Part shown: in pieces, positions 1 to 6,410 of the stretch
Numbering within the stretch: position 1 is the stretch's first letter
Layout: each line of letters begins with the position of its first letter
Assembly: GCA_045106055.1 (NCBI GenBank)
Contig: JBGCED010000121.1
Span: forward strand, 1 to 8,233
Reading direction: 5' to 3'
From: JBGCED01 sp045106055
GTDB lineage: Bacteria > Pseudomonadota > Alphaproteobacteria > CBDDJK01
Length of the DNA: 8,233 nt
The notes under the pieces: model-generated
Seen by the model: only the letters and a program-made list of their open reading frames with translations
Databases searched by the model: none
What the model was told of the DNA's origin: nothing
Made by a program: the position numbers and the translations under genes

Positions 1-153
1 TTTGTTTCAAGCGCACAAGTGTGCGCCGCCAATAGTTTGGCGTAAGCCTGCACGGCGGTTAAGTGCGTTTGTTTCAAGCGCACAAGTGTGCGCCGCCAAT
101 AGTTTGGCGTAAGCCTGCACGGCGTGTGAGTGCGTAAAAACGCACGGCGTGCG
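1..153. repeat. Tandem 67-bp palindrome-rich repeat (two units plus decayed tail)
   Basis: Units at 1-67 and 68-134 match at 64 of 67 positions; the three differences are all near the unit's end. Each unit carries two back-to-back perfect hairpins with 6-bp arms and 4-nt loops: 11-26 (GCGCAC/GTGCGC) and 27-42 (CGCCAA/TTGGCG), repeated at 78-93 and 94-109. The tail adds another hairpin of the same size at 130-145 (GTGCGT, loop AAAA, ACGCAC), and CGCAC/GTGCG pairing at 141-153. The pentamer GTGCG or its complement CGCAC occurs eight times in about 150 bases, and CACGGCG ends both units and recurs at 143-149. The array may continue to the left of the window. There are no unique spacers, so it is not a CRISPR. 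The structure suggests a dispersed palindromic element or a structured RNA or DNA site; its function is unknown. Confidence 0.9.
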
Positions 154-164
154 AATATAAAAAA

Positions 165-241
165 GGTCCCGTAGCTCAACCGGACAGAGCAAATGCCTTC
201 TAAGCATTAGGTTACAGGTTCGAGTCCTGTCGGGATCACCA
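165..241 (+). tRNA. tRNA-Arg (anticodon TCT)
   Basis: A complete cloverleaf can be drawn by hand. The acceptor stem is 165-171 paired with 231-237 (7 bp, one G-U), with discriminator A238 and encoded CCA at 239-241. The D stem is 174-177 with 187-190, and its loop contains GG. The anticodon stem is 192-196 with 204-208; the 7-nt loop CTTCTAA gives anticodon TCT at 199-201, which reads AGA arginine codons. The T stem is 214-218 with 226-230 and its loop has the TTCGA signature. The variable loop has five bases. A37 fits a decoder of ANN codons. No upstream promoter is obvious: the TATAAA at 156-161 is too close to the mature 5' end, so transcription must start in or before the repeat array. 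Confidence 0.96.
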
Positions 242-246
242 TCTAT

Positions 247-280
247 CTTTTTACATCATTAGGTACGGCCTAATAAAAAG
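247..280. other. Short interrupted hairpin between convergent tRNA and ABC ATPase gene
   Basis: ATTAGG (258-263) pairs perfectly with CCTAAT (269-274) around a 5-nt loop, and outside it CTTTTT (247-252) can pair with AAAAAG (275-280) across a 5-nt bulge. The element lies between the 3' ends of two converging genes, where a two-way terminator would be expected. However, in both directions the T run precedes the hairpin instead of following it, so it is not a standard intrinsic terminator. Confidence 0.35.
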
Positions 281-281
281 C

Positions 282-1064
282 TCAATTGCGGGTGTTGGAT
301 ACAAATTCTGCCCAGCGCGCGGAAAGGCTGGCGGGCTGATCAAACATAATATCGGGTTTTGAATCAACCTCTACTTTGCCCTTATCAAGGAATAATACGC
401 GGTCACTAACATCGCGGGCAAATGCCATTTCATGGGTGACGACCAGCATGGTGCGCCCTTCATCGGCAAGGGTGCGCATAACTTTTAACACTTCGCCGAC
501 CAATTCAGGATCAAGTGCGGATGTTGGTTCATCAAATAAGATTGCGCGCGGTTCCATTGCCAATACCCGTGCAATCGCGGTTCTTTGCTGCTGCCCGCCA
601 GAAAGCTGGGCGGGATAATGGTCTTTGCGTTCATAAACGCCAACCTTATCCATACAATCTTTGGCGCGCGCGATCGCTTCTGCGCGTGAAAGCCCAAGCA
701 CATGAATGGGGGCTTCGATGATATTTTCAAGCACACTCATATGCGACCATAGGTTAAAGCCTTGAAACACCATCGCTAGGCGCGATCTGATGCGCGATAA
801 TTGTTTGGAATCGGTGGGGTGAAGCTGCCCATCTTTGGCGCGTTTAAGCGTGATTTTCTCGCCCTCTACCGTAATTGCGCCTTGGGTGGGAACTTCCAAT
901 AAATTAATGCAGCGTAAGAAAGTGCTTTTGCCTGACCCTGATGACCCAAGGATGGAAATCACATCGCCCTTATTCGCGGTTAGCGATATGCCGCGCAGCA
1001 CCTCCAGCGTGCCAAAGGATTTATGAATATCCTTTACTTCTAGAATCGGGGCATCTGGCATCAT
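282..1064 (-). CDS. Polar amino-acid ABC transporter ATP-binding protein (HisP/OccP type)
   Basis: This 260-aa protein is a cytoplasmic ATPase that would power an amino-acid importer. All family motifs are intact: Walker A GSSGSGKST at 40-48, Q-loop Gln101, signature LSGGQQQR at 154-161, Walker B AILFDE at 174-179, D-loop SALD at 182-185 and switch His211. The stretch FNLWSHMSVLEN (103-114), and the insert before it holding a conserved charged segment, are typical of ATPases for histidine, lysine/arginine/ornithine or octopine/nopaline uptake, so a basic or polar amino acid is the likely substrate class. Two adjacent ATG codons begin the frame. A weak GGA lies six bases upstream of the first, which is 11 nt after purE. 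No membrane or binding-protein partner gene is in the window and the next gene downstream is a convergent tRNA, so its partners are encoded elsewhere or it serves several permeases. Family is certain; substrate is inferred. Confidence 0.95.
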   Translation of the reverse strand: MMPDAPILEVKDIHKSFGTLEVLRGISLTANKGDVISILGSSGSGKSTFLRCINLLEVPTQGAITVEGEKITLKRAKDGQLHPTDSKQLSRIRSRLAMVFQGFNLWSHMSVLENIIEAPIHVLGLSRAEAIARAKDCMDKVGVYERKDHYPAQLSGGQQQRTAIARVLAMEPRAILFDEPTSALDPELVGEVLKVMRTLADEGRTMLVVTHEMAFARDVSDRVLFLDKGKVEVDSKPDIMFDQPASLSARWAEFVSNTRN

Positions 1065-1075
1065 GTCATTTCCAT

Positions 1076-1585
1076 TTAAGAGGGGGAAAGTTGAACCGCA
1101 TCGCTTTGTGCGCTGCGATAGGCTTTTAAACGCGCTGCCACGGCTTTATCTTGAAGCGCGATGATCGATGCTGCCAGCAATGCGGCATTTTTTGCGCCCG
1201 CGCTGCCGATTGCCAAACAGCCAACGGGAATGCCCGCTGGCATCTGCACAATCGAATAAAGACTATCCACACCTTTTAAGGCTTTGCTTTCAACAGGCAC
1301 GCCAAGCACGGGAAGATGGGTAAGGCTTGCTGCCATGCCTGGCAAATGGGCTGCGCCGCCTGCCCCCGCAATGATTACCTGTAACCCGCGCTTATCTGCA
1401 TTTTCGGCATATTCATAAAGCCGTTTGGGGGTGCGGTGCGCCGAAATGATTTTTACCTCATGGGGAATGTCAAGCTGCACAAGTAAATTTGCAGCCTCCG
1501 CCATAATCGACCAATCCGATTGGCTTCCCATAATCACCCCAATGACGGGGGAGTGGTGATTATTCTTAATCTGCTTATCGGTCAT
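1076..1585 (-). CDS. purE: N5-carboxyaminoimidazole ribonucleotide mutase PurE (class I)
   Basis: PurE converts N5-CAIR to CAIR in de novo purine synthesis, a cytosolic step that normally follows PurK. The 169-aa product has normal length and every hallmark of the bacterial class I enzyme: GSQSDW at 20-25 (phosphate and ribose binding), SAHRTP at 48-53 with the catalytic-region His50, GAGGAAHLPGM at 74-84 with His80, and QMPAGIPVG at 114-122. The start at 1585 is preceded by only a weak GG-containing Shine-Dalgarno and lies 27 nt after dctM; the next gene, an ABC ATPase, begins 11 nt after its stop. purE is usually followed by purK, which is absent here. Its position behind a TRAP transporter suggests co-transcription with unrelated genes, possibly by read-through from dctM. 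Confidence 0.97.
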   Translation of the reverse strand: MTDKQIKNNHHSPVIGVIMGSQSDWSIMAEAANLLVQLDIPHEVKIISAHRTPKRLYEYAENADKRGLQVIIAGAGGAAHLPGMAASLTHLPVLGVPVESKALKGVDSLYSIVQMPAGIPVGCLAIGSAGAKNAALLAASIIALQDKAVAARLKAYRSAQSDAVQLSPS

Positions 1586-1612
1586 TTTGTTACCAATTCT
1601 GTCATATATGCG

Positions 1613-2968
1613 CTAACCATATACAATATTCGGCAGCCATGTAATGATTTTAGGGAATTGCATACATAAGATCAATGCAACAATTTGCAATGCCAAAAAC
1701 GGCAATGCGGATTTAAAAATTGCCGTCATCGGAATGGAAGGCGGGGCAACCCCGCGCAAATAAAATAACGCATAGCCAAAGGGCGGCGATAAAAAGCTCA
1801 TCTGCATATTGACAAGATATAATACCCCAAACCATAAAACAAGATCATCTGGATTATCAAAACCAAAAGCCTGTGCGCCCAATGCCTTGATCACTGGCAC
1901 AAAAATTGGCACACATAATAATAAAATGCCGACCCAATCAAGGAACATGCCAAGCACCACCAGCACAATTTGCATCACAATCAAAATGCCCCATGGGCCA
2001 AGCCCCGTTGCCTCCAGCGCGCCTTGTACAAATTGCTGCCCGCCCTCTAGGACATAAAGCCCCACAAAAACGGTTGCGCCAAACATGATCCAAATCACCA
2101 TCGCGCTTGCTTTCATTGTGCTGATCGCAGCAAGCCTGATGGTTTCCCATGATAATTTACGGTGCATGGCAGCCACAATGAATGCGCCAAAAGTGCCAAT
2201 GCCCGCAGCCTCCACAGGGGTGGCAATGCCTGAAAAAATCACGCCAAGCACAATCACAATCAACATAATCGGCGCGGTCATTTTGCGCACCACTTTTAGC
2301 TTTTCAACCATGGATAGCCGTTCTTCTTCGGGAATGGGCGGCCCTTTATCTGGAAAAAAATAACACATTAAGGTGACATATAAAATATACATGCTGGAAA
2401 GCAACAAGCCTGGCAGCACTGCGCCAATAAATAATTCCCCGACCGATTGTTCGGCAACCACCGCATAAATAATCGCAAGAATAGAGGGCGGAATTAAAAT
2501 CCCCAATGTCCCGCCCGCCATAATAGACCCCATCGCAATTTTGGGATCATATTGGCGTTTAAGCATGGCAGGAAGCGCGATAATGCCCATGGTTACCACC
2601 GCAGCACCAATCACGCCAACCATCGCTGCAAGCACGGTTGAAGCCAAAATGGTGGCAGCCGCCAGCCCGCCGCGAATGCCGCCAAGCACCTTGTAAATCA
2701 CATCAAACATATCATTAATGATGCCCGCTTTTTCAAGCATGGATGCCATAAAGATAAATAGCGGGATCGCCGATAATTGATAATTGGTCATTAAGGGAAA
2801 AATACGGCTTGGCACAATATTAAGCGCATTTGCATCACCAAGCACAAACAGGAAAATACAGGCAAGCCCGCCTGTTACAAATGCCAAAGGCAGCCCTGCC
2901 AGCAGCAAGACCAGCAATGAGCCGAACATGATTAGGGTAAGCAATTCAATCGATATATCTAGTCCCAT
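1613..2968 (-). CDS. dctM: TRAP transporter large permease subunit (DctM family)
   Basis: DctM is the ion-coupled transport subunit of a tripartite ATP-independent periplasmic transporter in the inner membrane. The 451-aa protein is almost wholly hydrophobic, with about twelve membrane segments. Family signatures are clear: GTLGILIPPS at 153-162 (one of the hairpin and ion-site regions), the matching second-half element SGIATPVEAAG at 246-256, and SPPFGYALFYLRGVAP at 394-409. The length is slightly above the usual 425-440. It begins 7 nt after the dctQ stop. The only Shine-Dalgarno-like string, AAGGGGG, lies in the dctQ end and is further from the ATG than ideal, so translation may be coupled to dctQ. 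The substrate is set mainly by the binding protein encoded at 4437-5579. Confidence 0.95.
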   Translation of the reverse strand: MGLDISIELLTLIMFGSLLVLLLAGLPLAFVTGGLACIFLFVLGDANALNIVPSRIFPLMTNYQLSAIPLFIFMASMLEKAGIINDMFDVIYKVLGGIRGGLAAATILASTVLAAMVGVIGAAVVTMGIIALPAMLKRQYDPKIAMGSIMAGGTLGILIPPSILAIIYAVVAEQSVGELFIGAVLPGLLLSSMYILYVTLMCYFFPDKGPPIPEEERLSMVEKLKVVRKMTAPIMLIVIVLGVIFSGIATPVEAAGIGTFGAFIVAAMHRKLSWETIRLAAISTMKASAMVIWIMFGATVFVGLYVLEGGQQFVQGALEATGLGPWGILIVMQIVLVVLGMFLDWVGILLLCVPIFVPVIKALGAQAFGFDNPDDLVLWFGVLYLVNMQMSFLSPPFGYALFYLRGVAPPSIPMTAIFKSALPFLALQIVALILCMQFPKIITWLPNIVYG

Positions 2969-2975
2969 AGCGTGT

Positions 2976-4319
2976 TCAAGCCCCCTTAATCACAATATTA
3001 ACATTCTGTACCAGCTTAGAAACGCCTTGCAATACCAGCAGCAAGCCCCCCACAACCATCATCCATTTCATCGGCCATAATGGGATTTCCCATTCATTAA
3101 AGCTAATTTCGCCCCAACGAATATTTGAATCTGTCCATTGACTTAAACTTAGCTGGCTGAAAAAGCCCGCAAAATCAATATCACCGCGCGCCCATTGTGA
3201 TAATAAGGCATTGCCCGCAGGCACGGTAATCGAATCAAACGCAAAGATATAAGCGGTAACCATCAATGTTCCCGCAAAAATAAAGAAGAAAATGCTGGTT
3301 AAAATATCCAACACCGCCTTATGGCGTTTGGATAATGGGGAATAGAATATATCCACCCGCACATGCCCCTCGCACAGCATGGAATAAGAGCCTGCAATTA
3401 AATATTGCATCCCAAACATTAAATACATGGATTCATGCGCCCAGCTGGTTGGAGAGTTAAAGACATAACGGCTAATCACCTCAAAATAATAGACAAAAAC
3501 CGCAATCACCGCCCAATAGCTAACAAATTCGCCAGATGCCAGCGATAAGCGGTCAATCTTGCCCGTCCAGCCCGTGGATACATATTCATGGTCGGGCTTA
3601 TGGCTGTCCTCTTCTTCTTGTTCCGCCTTTTTAATTGCCGCTTGATCCAATAATGAGTGTTCTTGATGCTGATCCTCGTATGAGACAATCTGGTTTGCAG
3701 CTTTGATCAAGCGCGGCAGCAGGAATATATCAACCAGCAACCCCGCCAAAATCAGCCATAGCCCATATTTTGCCAGATTATCCCAAAATTCCATCGTGGC
3801 TTGAGCCTCTGCTTGTTGCGGAAGGCTGGTTTCAAGCAGTTGCTGATTATTGATAATATCAGCGCGCGCTTTTTCAAGCGTTGCTTCCGCCCGTTCAAGC
3901 TTGCGCGTGGCAGAACGCAGGGCAAAGCTTCCCGCCTCTGCTTCAGTGACCTGCTGCTGCAATTCAGGCAGCTGCGGTTCATTTTCCTCGATACGCTGAT
4001 TTGACCGTTCGATTGATTTTTGGGAAACCTTAACCTGATTATCCAGATCAGAGACAAAGGTTCGGCTGATTTGTTGCTGATTATTTGAAAATAAGATGGC
4101 AAGAAAAATGACGCTGTAAAATATCCCCGTCCAGCGGCGGGCATAATAGCGATGAAGCCCAATGATCCCGCCCGTTATTAAAACAAAATATCCGATGACA
4201 TTGGAATAATTTTGTTTTGCAGCAACGGGTTTTCGCGCCAAATGCCAAGCGATCAGCGGAAAAAAGACCAGACCTGCATAATAAAGCCAATGGGGCAGGG
4301 CAAAATCTAAACTTGGCAT
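2976..4319 (-). CDS. dctQ: TRAP transporter small permease (DctQ) fused to an N-terminal TM2-like/coiled-coil module
   Basis: The C-terminal part (about 259-447) is a DctQ domain with helices near 264-284, 298-313, 337-360 and 412-433, and the motif WAHESMYLMFG at 293-303. DctQ partners DctM in the membrane and helps receive the loaded binding protein. The N-terminal ~258 residues are extra. A helix at 9-27 is followed by a TM2-domain-like hairpin (41-78) with GGIIGLHRYY at 50-59. Then come a polar helical stretch at 81-176 with clear heptads (89/96/103/110/117/124, then 141/148/155/162), a helix at 184-202, and a charged linker with an acidic cluster at 234-238. Prolines 115 and 118 may make a turn, giving a helical hairpin. 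The DctQ part also has an insert at about 362-410. The start is supported by AGGAG six bases upstream, and the frame is open throughout. Family is certain for the C-terminus; the TM2 assignment is by motif. Confidence 0.9.
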   Translation of the reverse strand: MPSLDFALPHWLYYAGLVFFPLIAWHLARKPVAAKQNYSNVIGYFVLITGGIIGLHRYYARRWTGIFYSVIFLAILFSNNQQQISRTFVSDLDNQVKVSQKSIERSNQRIEENEPQLPELQQQVTEAEAGSFALRSATRKLERAEATLEKARADIINNQQLLETSLPQQAEAQATMEFWDNLAKYGLWLILAGLLVDIFLLPRLIKAANQIVSYEDQHQEHSLLDQAAIKKAEQEEEDSHKPDHEYVSTGWTGKIDRLSLASGEFVSYWAVIAVFVYYFEVISRYVFNSPTSWAHESMYLMFGMQYLIAGSYSMLCEGHVRVDIFYSPLSKRHKAVLDILTSIFFFIFAGTLMVTAYIFAFDSITVPAGNALLSQWARGDIDFAGFFSQLSLSQWTDSNIRWGEISFNEWEIPLWPMKWMMVVGGLLLVLQGVSKLVQNVNIVIKGA

Positions 4320-4325
4320 AATGCT

Positions 4326-4330
4326 CTCCT
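4326..4330 (-). promoter_or_regulatory. Strong ribosome binding site of dctQ
   Basis: AGGAG on the minus strand lies exactly six bases before the ATG at 4319. It is the best-placed Shine-Dalgarno in the window. It settles the start of the unusually long dctQ product, and so supports the N-terminal extension being translated. Confidence 0.8.
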
Positions 4331-4367
4331 GATCATGTTCGGCTGAACTTTAACATTCAAACAAACA

Positions 4368-4416
4368 GCCACCCGCCTTGCTAAACCGATGAAGTTAAGG
4401 GCGCAAGACAGGCGGC
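4368..4416 (-). terminator. Stem-loop between dctP and dctQ (attenuator or mRNA-stabiliser candidate)
   Basis: In the minus-strand transcript, 4416-4403 (GCCGCCUGUCUUGC) pairs along its whole length with 4381-4368 (GCAAGGCGGGUGGC): 14 bp, eleven Watson-Crick and three G-U, around a 21-nt loop. The next bases read UGUUUGUUUG, moderately U-rich. On the plus strand the three wobble pairs would become A-C mismatches, so the structure favours the operon's own direction. It sits 20 nt after the dctP stop and about 38 nt before the dctQ ribosome binding site. Partial termination, or protection of the dctP 3' end, would allow more binding protein than permease to be made. The fold is visible; the role is inferred. 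Confidence 0.6.
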
Positions 4417-4436
4417 ATATTCGTTAAATCACAAGT

Positions 4437-5579
4437 TTAAATCGACAATCCTTGAACTTGTTCTGGTGTGACATAACCAAGCGATCCTGACATCATATAA
4501 TCCAATTGGATTTTGAAAATCCGTGCAGAATCAGCGTCTTTAGATGCATAATTAAACCAAATCGGCACGGCGACTTCGGTCATTAATTCAACATCATCTT
4601 GGCTAAGGCGTGTAATTTCAGTACCATCGGCTTCAAATTTCGCCCATGCTTCTTGATCCGCTTTTTGGATCATCGCATGATGATGAACGGAATAGGCGGC
4701 TGTTTCCATTTCAACAAATTGCTTCATTTGATCATCAAGCGCATTCCAACTGCGCATGCCAACCGTAATATCCATTAAATCCACAGGCTGATAAAGCGAC
4801 ATAAAGCCTGGAGGCCCCATTGAGATATATTTTGTCACTTGGCTAAAGCCCAACGAATAATTGACCGCAGGGCCAACATAATCCGCAACATCAATCGTGC
4901 CTTTTTCCAAAGCAGGGAAAATTTCAGACCCTGGCAGCACCGTGGTTTCTGCGCCAATTTCCTTAAAGACTTCGGCAACCATGCCCCCTGGTAAGCGCAT
5001 CTTGCGGCCGCGGAAATCATCAACAGAGCGAATTGGCACTTTTGAATGAATAATATTAGGGCCATGATGCACAATGCCCACAAAATGCATGCCTTGTTTT
5101 TGATATAATTCGCGGGCAATATCAATGCCGCCCAGCCCATAATAGAATACATCCCATTCATGGGGTTGGCGCATTCCAAGCGGGTAAGAAGTTAAAAAGG
5201 TTGCAGCAGGAATAATGCCTTGCGCATAGATCGTGAATGGATTAACCGCATCCAGCACCCCATTTTTAACCGCATCAAATAGCTGAAATTCACCGACAAC
5301 ATCATTTGCGCCAAATGGCTGGAATGCAAGTTCACCGCCTGTTTTTTCAATGATGGTTGCACACCAATCTTTAAAGATTTGTAACCCCGCACCGCCTGGC
5401 CACGAAGTTTGAATTTTCCATGTTTTTGTATGTCCTGATGCCGTGCCAATGCTTGGCGCAGCCAAGGCAGCAGCAACCGCGCCAGCACCAATCACTGTGC
5501 CGCCCATCTTGGTCAGCGCATCACGGCGTGATACCGTTTTTAAAGCATTTTCTGTATGATTGATTGTTTTTTTTGTCAT
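4437..5579 (-). CDS. dctP: TRAP transporter solute-binding protein (DctP family, TakP/monocarboxylate-like)
   Basis: This 380-aa exported protein captures the solute in the periplasm and delivers it to DctQM. The N-terminus has a twin-arginine type signal: SRRDALTK at 17-24, a hydrophobic stretch at about 26-42, and a likely cleavage near 48-50 (ASG). The mature protein shows DctP features: SWPGG at 59-63, the FRGRKMRLPGG block at 189-199 with Arg195 in the position that normally binds the substrate carboxylate, LPGSEIFPALEKGTID at 215-230, and VGPAVNYSLGF at 235-245. Overall this resembles the alpha-keto acid/lactate branch more than the C4-dicarboxylate branch. Asp233-Tyr234 sit where, from memory, TakP has Glu-Trp, which may change the ligand. 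AGAGGG lies 12 nt before the ATG, a rather long spacing. It is the first gene of the TRAP cluster. The substrate is not proven. Confidence 0.93.
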   Translation of the reverse strand: MTKKTINHTENALKTVSRRDALTKMGGTVIGAGAVAAALAAPSIGTASGHTKTWKIQTSWPGGAGLQIFKDWCATIIEKTGGELAFQPFGANDVVGEFQLFDAVKNGVLDAVNPFTIYAQGIIPAATFLTSYPLGMRQPHEWDVFYYGLGGIDIARELYQKQGMHFVGIVHHGPNIIHSKVPIRSVDDFRGRKMRLPGGMVAEVFKEIGAETTVLPGSEIFPALEKGTIDVADYVGPAVNYSLGFSQVTKYISMGPPGFMSLYQPVDLMDITVGMRSWNALDDQMKQFVEMETAAYSVHHHAMIQKADQEAWAKFEADGTEITRLSQDDVELMTEVAVPIWFNYASKDADSARIFKIQLDYMMSGSLGYVTPEQVQGLSI

Positions 5580-5687
5580 GTTACGGTTTTTCCCTCTTTC
5601 AAACGGGTTGATTGAATTTATATACCAACATAATCCGTAAAGCTTAACTCAAAAATACATAATGGCAAGGAAGAAAATGAATTTTTG
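5580..5687 (-). promoter_or_regulatory. Intergenic region upstream of dctP, probable promoter
   Basis: This 108-nt AT-rich gap is the only sizeable space between trmB and the TRAP genes. On the minus strand TATATAAA (5624-5617) could serve as a -10 box, giving a leader of roughly 30 nt, but no convincing -35 stands at the right distance. A second weak pair is TTGCCA (5668-5663) with TAAGCT (5646-5641). A 6-bp inverted repeat, TTACGG at 5581-5586 and CCGTAA at 5635-5640, brackets the putative leader. No GC-rich terminator for trmB is visible, so some read-through into dctP is possible. Confidence 0.3.
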
Positions 5688-6389
5688 CTATTTTTTCTTG
5701 AATTGAAAAAAACTTGGAATGCCCGCAAGCTGCTTTTGCTGATAGCGCGTTTGCTTGAAATTTACAGGCGGGATCAGCCAATCATCGGGACTTTTGACCT
5801 GCCATATAAAATCATTATCTTTTAATAAATGATGCAATGCCCAATTTACATAATGGGGATGATCGCTTGCAAAAATCAGCATTCCGCCTGATTTCAAAAT
5901 GCGGGAAAACTCGGGAATCATTAAAGGGCCAATCATTCTGCGCGTACGGTGGCGGCGTTTTGGCCATGGATCTGGAAACATAATCAACAAGCGATCCAAA
6001 GAATTGGGTTTAAGCTTGGCAATAAGCGGGCGCACATCATCCGAATAAAGGCGGATATTGCTTAAATTGCCATTTTGTGAATCGCGCAATGCCCGCGCAA
6101 AACCATTATAATAGGCTTCTGCACCAATAAAACCATCATTGGGGTGATTGCTTGCAAGATGGGTTAATAATTCCCCCGATCCAAATCCAATTTCAAGCCA
6201 AATGGCTTGTGGATTATGACCAAATAGGCTTTTAGGGTCAAAATTGCCTGTATTTTCTTGCTTGATCCGATCTGCGCTTAAAATAAGTCCTGAATGGTCT
6301 GCAGCAATGCGTTGCTTAATCATGGCGGATAGCCCGCGATTGCTGCGCCGTCCATAAAAATTTGGGAATTGCGGATTGGTGAAATTCAT
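5688..6389 (-). CDS. trmB: tRNA (guanine-N7-)-methyltransferase TrmB
   Basis: TrmB uses S-adenosylmethionine to make m7G at position 46 of tRNA variable loops, in the cytosol. The 233-aa product is of family length and contains FYGRRSNRG at 11-19, the SAM-binding motif LEIGFGSGE at 65-73, an acidic residue after the second strand (GAE at 89-91), DDVRPL at 117-122, the hallmark FPDPWPKRRHRTRR at 138-151 and the C-terminal TRYQQKQLAG at 214-223. The start at 6389 lies 21 nt after dprA and has no clear Shine-Dalgarno, so it may depend on coupling or on a leaderless-like context. The last codons are very A-rich on the coding strand (FKKK). It is probably the last gene of a plsY-dprA-trmB transcript. 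Confidence 0.97.
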   Translation of the reverse strand: MNFTNPQFPNFYGRRSNRGLSAMIKQRIAADHSGLILSADRIKQENTGNFDPKSLFGHNPQAIWLEIGFGSGELLTHLASNHPNDGFIGAEAYYNGFARALRDSQNGNLSNIRLYSDDVRPLIAKLKPNSLDRLLIMFPDPWPKRRHRTRRMIGPLMIPEFSRILKSGGMLIFASDHPHYVNWALHHLLKDNDFIWQVKSPDDWLIPPVNFKQTRYQQKQLAGIPSFFQFKKK

Positions 6390-6410
6390 CTGTTCATTAA
6401 GATATTAGGG

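Noticed and set aside
1..134. Possible CRISPR array
   Set aside because: The two units are directly adjacent and near-identical over their whole length, with no variable spacers and no cas genes nearby.
7..207. Minus-strand open frame of 66 codons across the repeat array
   Set aside because: The repeat period is 67 bp, not a multiple of three, so successive units are read in different frames. The frame also runs antisense into the tRNA gene. It stays open only because the repeat is GC-rich and lacks stops.
247..280. Bidirectional intrinsic terminator
   Set aside because: The hairpin has only a 6-bp AT-rich core, and the T runs precede it in both directions, so it lacks the defining 3' U tract. 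It is listed only as a weak structure.
376..618. Plus-strand open frames inside the ABC ATPase and other genes
   Set aside because: They lie antisense to genes with complete family motifs, have no recognisable domains and look like shadow frames.
1583..1606. Seven-codon mini-ORF whose TGA overlaps the purE ATG
   Set aside because: It starts ATGACA and ends in an ATGA overlap, which could suggest coupling, but it has no Shine-Dalgarno and a frame this short is expected by chance.
3546..4319. Separate small membrane-protein gene upstream of a normal dctQ
   Set aside because: There is no stop codon between the parts. I noticed no well-placed start with a Shine-Dalgarno at the DctQ domain boundary, while the upstream ATG has a strong one.
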